Of a stretch of DNA of 24,111 bases, positions 7,568 to 14,141 are shown in pieces; position 1 is the stretch's first letter; every line of letters starts with the position of its first letter. The notes below the pieces were generated by a model. That model was not told the DNA's origin, did no database searches, and saw only the letters and a list, made by a program, of their open reading frames with translations. A program made the translations under genes and the position numbers. The DNA comes from DATEDA01 sp035286595 (GTDB lineage: Bacteria; Pseudomonadota; Gammaproteobacteria; Burkholderiales; SG8-39), in contig DATEDA010000066.1 in the NCBI GenBank assembly GCA_035286595.1, positions 1 through 24,111 on the forward strand, given 5' to 3'.

Positions 7568-9055
7568 ATGACCGACTACGACGTCATCGTCGTCGGCGCC
7601 GGGAACGCCGCGCTGTGTGCGGCGCTGGCGGGGCGCGAGACGGTCCAGCGGATCCTGGTGCTGGAGCGCGCGCCGGAGGATGAAGCCGGCGGCAACTCGC
7701 GCTTCACCGCCGGCGCGATGCGCGTCGTCTACAACGGCGTCGAGGACTTGAAGAAGCTGATCCCGGATCTCACGCCGGAGGAGATCGGGCGCACCGACTT
7801 CGGCACCTACACCGCCGACCAGTTCTTCGACGACATGGGCCGGATCACGCAGTACCGCTGCGATCCCGACCTGACCGAGATCCTCGTCCGGCGGAGCTTC
7901 GACGCGCTCGCGTGGATGCGCACCAAGGGCGTGCGCTTCGTGCCGATCTGGGGACGGCAGGCGTTCAAGGTGGATGGCCGGTTCAAGTTCTGGGGCGGGT
8001 TGACAGTGGAAGCCTGGGGCGGCGGCCCGGGGCTGGTCGAGGCGCTCACCAAGGCGGCGCGCGCGCAAGGCATCGAGATCTGGTACTCGGCGCGTGCGTT
8101 GGCGCTCATCAGTGATGACGAAGGCGTGCACGGCGTGCGCGTGAAGCGGGCGGGGAAGACCATCGACGTCCGCGGCAAGTCGGTGGTACTTGCCGCCGGC
8201 GGGTTCCAGGCGAACCCCGAGTGGCGGACGCGTTATCTCGGGCCCGGCTGGGAGCTCGCGAAGGTCCGCGGCACGCGCTTCAATACCGGCGATGGCATCA
8301 AGATGGCGCTCGAGGTCGGCGCTGCCGCTGTCGGCAATTGGTCCGGCTGCCATGCGGTCGCCTGGGAGCGCAACGCGCCCGAGTTTGGCGATCTCGCAGT
8401 CGGCGACGCATTCCAGAAGCACAGCTACCCGTGGGGCATCTACATCAACGCCGACGGCAAGCGGTTCGTCGACGAGGGTGCCGATTTCCGGAACTACACG
8501 TACGCGAAGTACGGCCGCGTCGTTCTCTCGCAGCCGGGCCAGTTCGCGTGGCAGGTCTTCGACAAGAAGGTGATCCACCTGCTCCGCGACGAGTACCGCA
8601 TCAAGCAGGTGACGAAGCGGACGGCGAACACGCTCGAGGATCTCGTCAAGCAGCTCGACGACGTGGATGCCGAGGCGGCGCTCGCCGAGATCAAGGCCTA
8701 CAACGCGGCGGTTCGCACCGAGGTGCCGTTCGACCCGAACGTCAAGGATGGGCGAGGGACGGTCGGCCTGGCCGTGAACAAGTCCAACTGGGCCAACACT
8801 ATAGATACCCCGCCCTTCGAGGCGTACGCGGTGACTTGCGGGATCACGTTCACCTTCGGCGGCTTGCGCATCGATACCGACGCGCAGGTGATCTCGACCG
8901 ACGGCGACTCGATTCGGGGGCTGTACGCCGCCGGCGAGCTCGTCGGCGGGATCTTCTACTTCAACTACCCGGGCGGGACCGGGCTCACGAACGGGTCGGT
9001 GTTCGGCCGGCTCGCCGGCGCGAACGCGGCGCGGTTCGCCGGCGCCGGTGTCTAG
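7568..9055 (+). CDS. tcuA: TcuA-like FAD-dependent tricarballylate dehydrogenase
   Basis: A 495-aa flavoprotein of the fumarate reductase/succinate dehydrogenase family. The FAD-binding motif VVGAGNAALCAALAG starts near residue 9, and EAGGNSRFTAGAMRVVYNG follows as in TcuA. The C-terminal FAD region reads GLYAAGELVGGIFYFNYPGGTGLTNGSVFGRLAG. TcuA of Salmonella oxidises tricarballylate to cis-aconitate and needs TcuB for reoxidation. No tcuB or tcuC is present here, so the substrate may differ. The start lies 4 bp after the Bug stop codon, so the two are almost surely co-transcribed. Confidence 0.85.
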   Translation: MTDYDVIVVGAGNAALCAALAGRETVQRILVLERAPEDEAGGNSRFTAGAMRVVYNGVEDLKKLIPDLTPEEIGRTDFGTYTADQFFDDMGRITQYRCDPDLTEILVRRSFDALAWMRTKGVRFVPIWGRQAFKVDGRFKFWGGLTVEAWGGGPGLVEALTKAARAQGIEIWYSARALALISDDEGVHGVRVKRAGKTIDVRGKSVVLAAGGFQANPEWRTRYLGPGWELAKVRGTRFNTGDGIKMALEVGAAAVGNWSGCHAVAWERNAPEFGDLAVGDAFQKHSYPWGIYINADGKRFVDEGADFRNYTYAKYGRVVLSQPGQFAWQVFDKKVIHLLRDEYRIKQVTKRTANTLEDLVKQLDDVDAEAALAEIKAYNAAVRTEVPFDPNVKDGRGTVGLAVNKSNWANTIDTPPFEAYAVTCGITFTFGGLRIDTDAQVISTDGDSIRGLYAAGELVGGIFYFNYPGGTGLTNGSVFGRLAGANAARFAGAGV

Positions 9056-9070
9056 CGAGGGACCAAAATA

Positions 9071-9090
9071 CACGAATCCCGTGCTACACT
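9071..9090 (+). promoter_or_regulatory. Possible promoter and operator of the toxin-antitoxin pair
   Basis: CACG (9071-9074) and CGTG (9080-9083) form an inverted repeat around AATCC, directly before TACACT (9085-9090), which can serve as a -10 box. The stretch is clearly richer in A and T than its surroundings. An operator overlapping the promoter would fit autoregulation by a ribbon-helix-helix antitoxin. No good -35 box is visible. Confidence 0.3.
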
Positions 9091-9124
9091 GTCCTTGTGT
9101 CAAATTGCTGTTGGACCCAGGCCA

Positions 9125-9373
9125 GTGAAGAACGTCACGATCACCCTCGATGAAGAGACCGCCGCCTGGGCGCGTGTGCACGCGGCGAGGCGGAACGTGA
9201 GTCTCTCGCGCTACGTGGGCGAACTTCTGCGGCAGCACATGCGCGAGTCGCGTGAGTACGAGGAAGCGATGCGGCGTTTCCTGGACCGGAAGCCCGTCAA
9301 GCTGAAGCACTCCGGGGAACGCTACCCGACCCGGGAGGAGCTCTACGATCGGCCCGGTCTTCGTCGACGCTAA
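9125..9373 (+). CDS. Ribbon-helix-helix antitoxin of a PIN-toxin pair
   Basis: An 82-aa protein beginning MKNVTITLDEETAAWARVHA. The N-terminal strand NVTITLDEE and helices through RNVSLSRYVGELLRQHM (about residues 22-39) match the CopG/ribbon-helix-helix DNA-binding fold. The C-terminal half, EEAMRRFLDRKPVKLKHSGERYPTREELYDR, is charged and flexible, as expected for the toxin-wrapping tail. I chose the GTG at 9125; the open frame extends back to 9095, but those extra residues do not fit the family. It overlaps the downstream toxin frame by 29 bp. It probably neutralises the PIN nuclease and represses its own promoter. Confidence 0.8.
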   Translation: MKNVTITLDEETAAWARVHAARRNVSLSRYVGELLRQHMRESREYEEAMRRFLDRKPVKLKHSGERYPTREELYDRPGLRRR

Positions 9374-9866
9374 CGTCCTGCTCTACGCGCACGACGCGAG
9401 TGAACCGGCCAAGCAGCCGCGCGCGAAGGCGTGGCTCGAGCGAGCGTGGCGCGATCGCGTCGGGCGCACGAGCATGCAGGTACTCTCGGAGTACTACGTT
9501 AATGTCACGCGTAAGCTCCGCCCGGGCTTGCCCCCGGAACAGGCTTGGCAGGACGTAGCCACCTACTTTGCCTGGGGGCCGCACCCGGTCGACGAGGTGC
9601 TCCTCAGGCGCGCGCGAGAGATCGAACAGCGGTGGCGCCTGAGCTGGTGGGACAGCATGGTCGTCGCTGCAGCGCAACTGCAGGACTGCGCGCTGCTGCT
9701 CACGGAGGATCTTCAGGACGGCGCGGTCTTCGGCGGCGTGACAGTCCGCAGCCCATTTACGCTGGACGTGCGCGAGCCCGCTCCCGCATACGCGGATGCT
9801 CCTACGGCGTGGCGACGGCACCCGCCGCGCGGGCGACCCAGGAAGGCGGCGACCCGCGATCGGTGA
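9345..9866 (+). CDS. PIN-domain ribonuclease toxin without a normal start codon
   Basis: A VapC-like PIN domain of up to 173 aa. Four acidic residues are in place: Asp in VFVDANVLLYAHD, Glu in QVLSEYY, Asp in WWDSMVVAAA, and Asp in LLTEDLQDG. The frame is open from 9306, but there is no ATG, GTG, TTG or CTG before the first catalytic Asp. The best candidates are ACG at 9345 or ATC at 9348, correctly spaced after GGAGG (9334-9338). ACG looks like a mutated ATG, since MIGPVFVDAN would be the natural N-terminus. The first ATG, at 9474, would lose the first active-site Asp. The C-terminal tail after about residue 145 is Arg- and Pro-rich and may be a read-through extension. It may be weakly expressed or inactivated. 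Confidence 0.7.
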   Translation, partial: TIGPVFVDANVLLYAHDASEPAKQPRAKAWLERAWRDRVGRTSMQVLSEYYVNVTRKLRPGLPPEQAWQDVATYFAWGPHPVDEVLLRRAREIEQRWRLSWWDSMVVAAAQLQDCALLLTEDLQDGAVFGGVTVRSPFTLDVREPAPAYADAPTAWRRHPPRGRPRKAATRDR

Positions 9867-9900
9867 GCTCTGGCGAACCGCGAACGGATGACGTGTCCGA

Positions 9901-10098
9901 ATGCTCGACCCGATTGACCTGCTCCAGATCGAGCGCCTCAGGCGTATGACGCCCGCCCAGAAGCTGGAGAGGGTCGCGCAGCTCTACGAGACTGAGATCC
10001 GGCAGCGGATGGCGGGCTTGCGCCTTACCCATCCCGACTGGTCGGACGAGCGCCTCGAGCGCGAGGCGCGCCGGTCGCTCCTTTATGCCGGCTCCTGA
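9901..10098 (+). CDS. Small helical protein of unknown function
   Basis: A 65-aa protein, MLDPIDLLQIERLRRMTPAQ onward, rich in Arg and Glu and probably all helical. It contains HPDWSDERLEREARRSLLYAG near the end. From memory, short proteins with this LTHPDWSxExLEREARR ending occur just before nucleotidyltransferase-like genes in proteobacteria, in what looks like a two-gene module. Here the following frame starts 14 bp before this stop codon but is cut short. I do not assign a function. Confidence 0.6.
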   Translation: MLDPIDLLQIERLRRMTPAQKLERVAQLYETEIRQRMAGLRLTHPDWSDERLEREARRSLLYAGS

Positions 10099-10252
10099 CC
10101 CGTTCGCGCCGTTCGTCGAACCGCTCGAGCGCCTCGGCCTTCCCTACGTGGCGCCGCTGGATCGAGCCAGGCACGCAAACGCGAAAGCCCCGCCGCGATC
10201 GCGGGGCTTCCTCGACAGGACGTGTAACGTGCAGCCGCCGTCGGGATCCTAG
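10085..10252 (+). pseudogene. Truncated remnant, possibly of a nucleotidyltransferase-like partner gene
   Basis: The frame starts at the ATG at 10085 inside the previous gene, and reads MPAPDPFAPFVEPLERLGLP followed by YV for about 22 codons. After that the sequence becomes low-information, crosses a hairpin and stops at 10252 (55 codons in all). The first part resembles the N-terminus of nucleotidyltransferase-like proteins that follow such 65-aa genes, where a G-S motif normally comes next. The rest of the domain is missing. The assignment rests on remembered family context and needs a search. Confidence 0.45.
10185..10209 (-). terminator. Hairpin terminator after the isochorismatase-like gene
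   Basis: AAGCCCCGC (10185-10193) and GCGGGGCTT (10201-10209) form a perfect 9-bp stem with a 7-nt loop. Read on the minus strand the stem is followed by TCGCGTTTGCG, weakly T-rich, and preceded by no comparable tract on the other side. It lies 72 bp beyond the stop of the minus-strand gene at 10281. Confidence 0.65.
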
Positions 10253-10280
10253 AAGACCAGCCTTCTCGCGTCTCCCGGCC

Positions 10281-10946
10281 CTAGTACCCGACGAGGTCGA
10301 TCCGGGTCAGAGTGACCTGCGGTCCCACCCGGGGCGCAGTGGTCAAATGCCACGCCGTGTATTGCTCGGCATAGGTGTTCGACGAAGACACGCCGTCGAT
10401 GGGGACCACAACCTTGAATCCCCGGAAGGCCGACCCGGCAGCCGTGTGAAGCGCCGCACCCTCCGCGGCAGTTCCGACGACGATCACCGTCTTGACCCCC
10501 TTTTCCCTGAGGATTTTCTCCAGGTCCGTGTTCACGTACTTGTCCGGTCCCGAGGTGACCGACGGCTCCCCGGCGCGCGGGGCAACCTCGGGAAAGATAT
10601 CGGCTACGGACGTTCCGGCGCCGAGGCTATAGACGACCGGAACGCCCTTCTGCCTCGCCTCGGTCAGCAGGCGCTGCACCTTGGGGATGGACGCCACACA
10701 CCGAGGCCGGGCGCCGCAGATCTGCTTCACGAAATCGAGCATGAGCAGGGCCGTCTCCTTCGGTTCGATCTTCGCTGGCTTGAGTTCGGGTGGTGACGGT
10801 GCCTTGACGGTTGCCCACTCGTCCACGATCGTCTGGCCGAGGACGGGGAAGGCGAGGCTCGCTCCGAGCGCCAGGATTGGCAGGGCGGCAACTGTTCTTC
10901 TGCCGCGAAGCGAGAGCGGCATGGTTGTCGTTGCGCGGTCGTTCAT
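10281..10946 (-). CDS. Exported isochorismatase-like protein without the catalytic Cys
   Basis: A 221-aa protein with a signal peptide: RGRRTVAALPILALGASLAF near residues 14-33, ending about VLGQ. The paired Arg allows Tat or Sec export. The mature part has the isochorismatase/cysteine hydrolase fold. Two of the triad are visible, D71 in LLMLDF and K136 in GPDKY. The nucleophile segment, usually GxATDxCVxxTA, reads GTAAEGAALHTA, placing A164 where Cys is expected. A strong AAGGAGGAG precedes the ATG at 10946. It stands alone between two terminators. It is probably a non-hydrolytic or binding member of the fold; the ligand is unknown. Confidence 0.85.
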   Translation of the reverse strand: MNDRATTTMPLSLRGRRTVAALPILALGASLAFPVLGQTIVDEWATVKAPSPPELKPAKIEPKETALLMLDFVKQICGARPRCVASIPKVQRLLTEARQKGVPVVYSLGAGTSVADIFPEVAPRAGEPSVTSGPDKYVNTDLEKILREKGVKTVIVVGTAAEGAALHTAAGSAFRGFKVVVPIDGVSSSNTYAEQYTAWHLTTAPRVGPQVTLTRIDLVGY

Positions 10947-11056
10947 CGACTCCTCCTTGGTGGTTGGGGATGGCCCGGATGACGTCTTCGAAGGCGAGGT
11001 GCTGCGCCGCCAAACGCAAGGGCGGAAGGCGGCTTGTATTGCCAGCGGCGAAGAAA

Positions 11057-11083
11057 CCGAGGGAGCGCCGCTCGCTCCCTCGG
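11057..11083 (-). terminator. Rho-independent terminator after the lectin-like lipoprotein gene
   Basis: CCGAGGGAGCG (11057-11067) and CGCTCCCTCGG (11073-11083) pair perfectly over 11 bp with loop CCGCT. On the minus strand the stem is followed by TTTCTTC. It lies 17 bp past the stop codon at 11100. The gap 10947-11099 holds this and the ribosome binding site region of the next gene. Confidence 0.8.
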
Positions 11084-11099
11084 CCCGAAATGTGCGCCG

Positions 11100-11789
11100 T
11101 TACTTCACCGCAAAACAGTAAAGCAGACCAGCCCCGCCCGTCTTCACCAGCAACTCCTGGCTGCAACCGATCGTCGGGTGTGAGGAGTTCCAGGACGTTC
11201 CCCACGGGGCATCGATCGGGGCTGCGCGGTCGTGATGACCCGTCATCGCCGACCCGTCGTTTCCGCTCTTCGTCCAGTTGCCGCAGGTCATGTCGGGCAT
11301 AAACGACGCCCCCGCGAAGGCTGTGCCGTCTTCCCGAGAACCGGTCAGGATGTCGTGCTTGTTGGGTTTCTCGGTGCGGCCGTTGACGAGGTTGCCCCGC
11401 TCGTCCAGTGCCGTCTGCTTGGTCAGGTTGTTGCTGGCCGAGTGCAGGTCCTCGACGCTCTTCGCGACCATGACCCCCTTGGCGTTGTGCCAGGGGCCGG
11501 TGCCGATCCGGTCGCGGGCATTCACGAACTTCGGATCGTTGAGCGCCGGCGCCTGCGTGCTCAAGTAGGCGCGCCAGGTGCGGTTGCCGGCCCCCGCCGC
11601 GCTGGCGAGCGACTGGCAGTACCGGTCGGCGCCCGCGAGGCCCCCCAGGTCTGCGCCCTTTCCCGGCCCGGCGCTGGTCACGAAGAACGTCATGTTGCCG
11701 GGGCCTGGCGGCACCGACTCGGTCGCGCAGCCGAACAAAGCGGACAGACCGGTCATGACCAACAACGTTCGTTGCATCGCGCGATACAT
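11100..11789 (-). CDS. Lectin-like (endostatin/C-type-lectin-like) lipoprotein
   Basis: A 229-aa exported protein. From the ATG at 11789 it reads MYRAMQRTLLVMTGLSALFG and then C21, a lipobox with C21 as the lipidated residue. AGAGGGG precedes this ATG; a longer frame back to 11846 lacks a signal peptide at its end and is not used. The mature part starts MTFFVTSAGPGKGADLGGLA and contains paired cysteines (YCQSLA, MTCGNW, IGCSQE, YCFAV) and Trp-rich segments. This pattern resembles endostatin- or lectin-like domains annotated in many proteobacteria without known function. It is probably an envelope-anchored protein; a ligand cannot be given. Confidence 0.78.
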   Translation of the reverse strand: MYRAMQRTLLVMTGLSALFGCATESVPPGPGNMTFFVTSAGPGKGADLGGLAGADRYCQSLASAAGAGNRTWRAYLSTQAPALNDPKFVNARDRIGTGPWHNAKGVMVAKSVEDLHSASNNLTKQTALDERGNLVNGRTEKPNKHDILTGSREDGTAFAGASFMPDMTCGNWTKSGNDGSAMTGHHDRAAPIDAPWGTSWNSSHPTIGCSQELLVKTGGAGLLYCFAVK

Positions 11790-11912
11790 GAAAACCCCTC
11801 TCGGTTCGTTGTCATCATCAGAGAATGCGGCGGTGGCCGCTGCCACGCCAACGGATCCCGCCGGCGGGTTATTCCGGGTACCGGCCAGCGCGCGCCCGGT
11901 CGATCCGTGTGC

Positions 11913-13394
11913 TCAGAACGGATACGGCGTCGCCCGGTCCTGGATCGTCACCCACTGCCACTGGGTGAACTCCTCCCAGTTCGCCGCGCCGCCGTGCCGC
12001 CCGCCGTTCCCGGAGGCGCCGGTTCCCCCAAACGGCACCCACGGCTCGTCGGCGACCGTCTGGTCGTTGACGTGGATGATCCCGCTTTTCAACCGGCTCG
12101 CGAAGTGCATCGCGCGCTCGAGCGACTGCGTGATCACCCCGGTCGACAGTCCGTACTCCGTGCCGTTCGCGAGCGCGATCGCCTCCTCGTCGGTGTCGAA
12201 CGGGACGATGGCGACGACCGGGCCGAACACCTCCTCGTCGAGCACGCGCATCCCGGGCTTCACTTCCTCGAGCACGGTCGGCTGGTAGAAGAGCTTGTCG
12301 TAGGTGCCGCCCGCGCGCAGCACCGCGCCCTTTGCCATCGCGTCCTTCACGATGCCTTCGACGCGCTCGAGCTGGCGCTCGTTGATGAGCGGCCCCAGCG
12401 CGCACTGCTGGCTGTTCGGATCGCCGACCGGCAGCTTCTTCGCCTTGTCGACCAGACGCTCGGTCAGATCACGAGCCACCTTGCGGTGCGCGAGCACCGT
12501 CCCGGTCGCCATGCAGATCTGCCCCTGGTGCAGGTAGGCGCTCCACGCGACGCTGGAGGCCGCCACGTCGAGGTCGGCATCGTCGAGCACGATGGTCGAG
12601 TTCTTGCCGCCGAGCTCGAGCGTCACCTTCTTCAAGTGCTTGCTCGCGAGCTCCCCGACCCGCCTGCCCGCCGCGGTCGAGCCGGTGAACGAGATCATCT
12701 TCACGTCCGGGTCCGTGACTAGCGCCTCGCCGGCGGCGACGCCGCCCGGAAGCACGTGCAGCAGCCCCGGCGGCAACCCCGCCGCCTCGAACAACCGCGC
12801 GAGGATGAACCCGCCGGTCACCGGCGTCTGCGGGTCGGGCTTGAGCACCACCGCGTTCCCGAGCGCCAGCGCCGGCGCCACCGCGCGCGTCGACAGGATC
12901 AGCGGGAAGTTGAACGGCGAGATGACCCCGACCACGCCGTGCGGCACGCGCCGCGCGAAGCTCAGCCGCTTCGCACCGCTCGGCAGCATCTGCCCCGGCG
13001 GCTGGGTGGCGATCGCCGCGGCCTCGATCAGGATGCTGGTGACGAAGTGCAACTCGAAGTCGGCCTTGGGCGGAATGCCGCCGGTCTCGCGCACGATCCA
13101 GGGTCGGAGCGCCTCGGCATGCGCTTCGAGCAGCTGCGCCGCTCGCCGCAGCACCGCCGCGCGCTGGTCGGCGGGCGTCGCGGCCCACGCGGGCTGCGCC
13201 GCCGCGGCCGCCTTCGCCGCTGCCCGTACGTCCTCGGGGCTCGCGAACCCGACCGTCGTCAGCACCTTGCCCGTCCCGGGCTCGATCACGTCGCGCGTGC
13301 CGCCCTTCGGCACGCACCAGGTGCCTGAATACACCTTGCCCTTCCAGGCGTTCTCGGCCGCGATCGTGACCGCCGTCGTCTGCTCTTTCGACAT
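11913..13394 (-). CDS. Benzaldehyde-dehydrogenase-like aldehyde dehydrogenase
   Basis: A 493-aa NAD(P)-dependent aldehyde dehydrogenase. Starting at MSKEQTTAV, it has SPFNFP (N162) for the oxyanion site, FTGST (236-240) for cofactor binding, the general base E260 in LELGGKN, and the nucleophile C294 in GQICMATG. The sequence YLHQGQICMATG and the C-terminal VPFGGTGASGNGGRHGG resemble benzaldehyde and vanillin dehydrogenases, so an aromatic aldehyde is the likely substrate. The ATG at 13394 has its own ribosome binding site, AAGGAGG, 8 bp upstream. However, the livF frame upstream has no stop and reads straight into it, so it may also be made as part of a fusion. It is the last gene of the liv run. 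Confidence 0.88.
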   Translation of the reverse strand: MSKEQTTAVTIAAENAWKGKVYSGTWCVPKGGTRDVIEPGTGKVLTTVGFASPEDVRAAAKAAAAAQPAWAATPADQRAAVLRRAAQLLEAHAEALRPWIVRETGGIPPKADFELHFVTSILIEAAAIATQPPGQMLPSGAKRLSFARRVPHGVVGVISPFNFPLILSTRAVAPALALGNAVVLKPDPQTPVTGGFILARLFEAAGLPPGLLHVLPGGVAAGEALVTDPDVKMISFTGSTAAGRRVGELASKHLKKVTLELGGKNSTIVLDDADLDVAASSVAWSAYLHQGQICMATGTVLAHRKVARDLTERLVDKAKKLPVGDPNSQQCALGPLINERQLERVEGIVKDAMAKGAVLRAGGTYDKLFYQPTVLEEVKPGMRVLDEEVFGPVVAIVPFDTDEEAIALANGTEYGLSTGVITQSLERAMHFASRLKSGIIHVNDQTVADEPWVPFGGTGASGNGGRHGGAANWEEFTQWQWVTIQDRATPYPF

Positions 13395-14141
13395 GAACAA
13401 TCCCTCCTTCCTCTTCGATCGTATCCCCTTGCCCGCGTGCGCGCCGAGATACGCCGTGCGCAGGTGCTCCGACTGGAGCAGCTCGCGCCCCCGGCCCTTC
13501 ATCACCACGCGGCCGCGCTCGATGACGTAGCCGTCCTCGGCGATCGCGAGCGCCTTGGCGACGTTCTGCTCCACGAGCAGCACCGTCACGCCGTCGTCGC
13601 GGATTCGCCGCACCGTCCCGAGCAGCTCGTCGAGCATCCGCGGCGCGAGTCCGAGCGAGGGTTCGTCGAGCATGAGCAGCCGCGGTCGCCCCATGAGCGC
13701 CCGTGCGACCGCGAGCATCTGCTGCTCGCCGCCGCTCATCGTCCCGGCGAGCTGGTTGCGCCGCTCGGCGAGCTTCGGGAACAGCGCAAACACGTTCTCG
13801 AGCCGCACCGCGCGCTCGGTCGCGGAGACGAGGTAGCCGCCGAGCTCGAGGTTCTCGCGCACTGTCATCTGCGGGAAGAGCTGCCGCCCCTCCGGCACGA
13901 GCGCGAGGCCGCGCGAGACGATGGCGGCGGGCTCCGTAGGCAGCGGCGCGTCGTCGAACAGCACCTCGCCCTCGTGCGGGATCAGCCCCGACACGGCTTT
14001 GAGCAGCGTCGATTTGCCGGCGCCGTTCGGGCCGACCACGACAGTGAGCTGGCCCGCTGGCGCCTCGAGGTCGATGCCGTCGAGCACCTTGATGCCGCCG
14101 TAACCGGCCGCAAGGCCCCGCACCGTGAGCCCGGCACTCAT
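11913..14141 (-). CDS. livF: LivF-type ABC ATPase, continuous in frame with the ALDH
   Basis: A single 742-aa open frame. Residues 1 to about 234 are a branched-chain amino-acid type ABC ATPase with Walker A GPNGAGKST (37-45), signature MSGGEQQ (135-141), Walker B LLMLDE (155-160) and the normal LivF end near LRTAYLG. LivF proteins usually stop there. Here the frame continues through a 16-residue basic linker, about AHAGKGIRSKRKEGLF, into the methionine of the ALDH at residue 250. Its ATG overlaps the livG stop codon as ATGA. The internal ribosome binding site suggests that separate ALDH is also produced. Either the fusion is real, or a stop codon was lost by mutation or sequencing error. LivF energises the import of the LivK ligand. 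Confidence 0.75.
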   Translation of the reverse strand: MSAGLTVRGLAAGYGGIKVLDGIDLEAPAGQLTVVVGPNGAGKSTLLKAVSGLIPHEGEVLFDDAPLPTEPAAIVSRGLALVPEGRQLFPQMTVRENLELGGYLVSATERAVRLENVFALFPKLAERRNQLAGTMSGGEQQMLAVARALMGRPRLLMLDEPSLGLAPRMLDELLGTVRRIRDDGVTVLLVEQNVAKALAIAEDGYVIERGRVVMKGRGRELLQSEHLRTAYLGAHAGKGIRSKRKEGLFMSKEQTTAVTIAAENAWKGKVYSGTWCVPKGGTRDVIEPGTGKVLTTVGFASPEDVRAAAKAAAAAQPAWAATPADQRAAVLRRAAQLLEAHAEALRPWIVRETGGIPPKADFELHFVTSILIEAAAIATQPPGQMLPSGAKRLSFARRVPHGVVGVISPFNFPLILSTRAVAPALALGNAVVLKPDPQTPVTGGFILARLFEAAGLPPGLLHVLPGGVAAGEALVTDPDVKMISFTGSTAAGRRVGELASKHLKKVTLELGGKNSTIVLDDADLDVAASSVAWSAYLHQGQICMATGTVLAHRKVARDLTERLVDKAKKLPVGDPNSQQCALGPLINERQLERVEGIVKDAMAKGAVLRAGGTYDKLFYQPTVLEEVKPGMRVLDEEVFGPVVAIVPFDTDEEAIALANGTEYGLSTGVITQSLERAMHFASRLKSGIIHVNDQTVADEPWVPFGGTGASGNGGRHGGAANWEEFTQWQWVTIQDRATPYPF

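Noticed and set aside
9474..9866. ATG at 9474 as the start of the PIN toxin
   Set aside because: It would remove the first catalytic Asp and the first strand of the PIN fold, which are well preserved upstream in the same frame. It remains possible only if the protein is a decayed remnant.
11857..11868. Palindrome CCCGCCGGCGGG after the ALDH gene as a terminator
   Set aside because: The stem would be only four base pairs around a four-base loop, with no T tract on the minus strand. In DNA this GC-rich such a palindrome can arise by chance.
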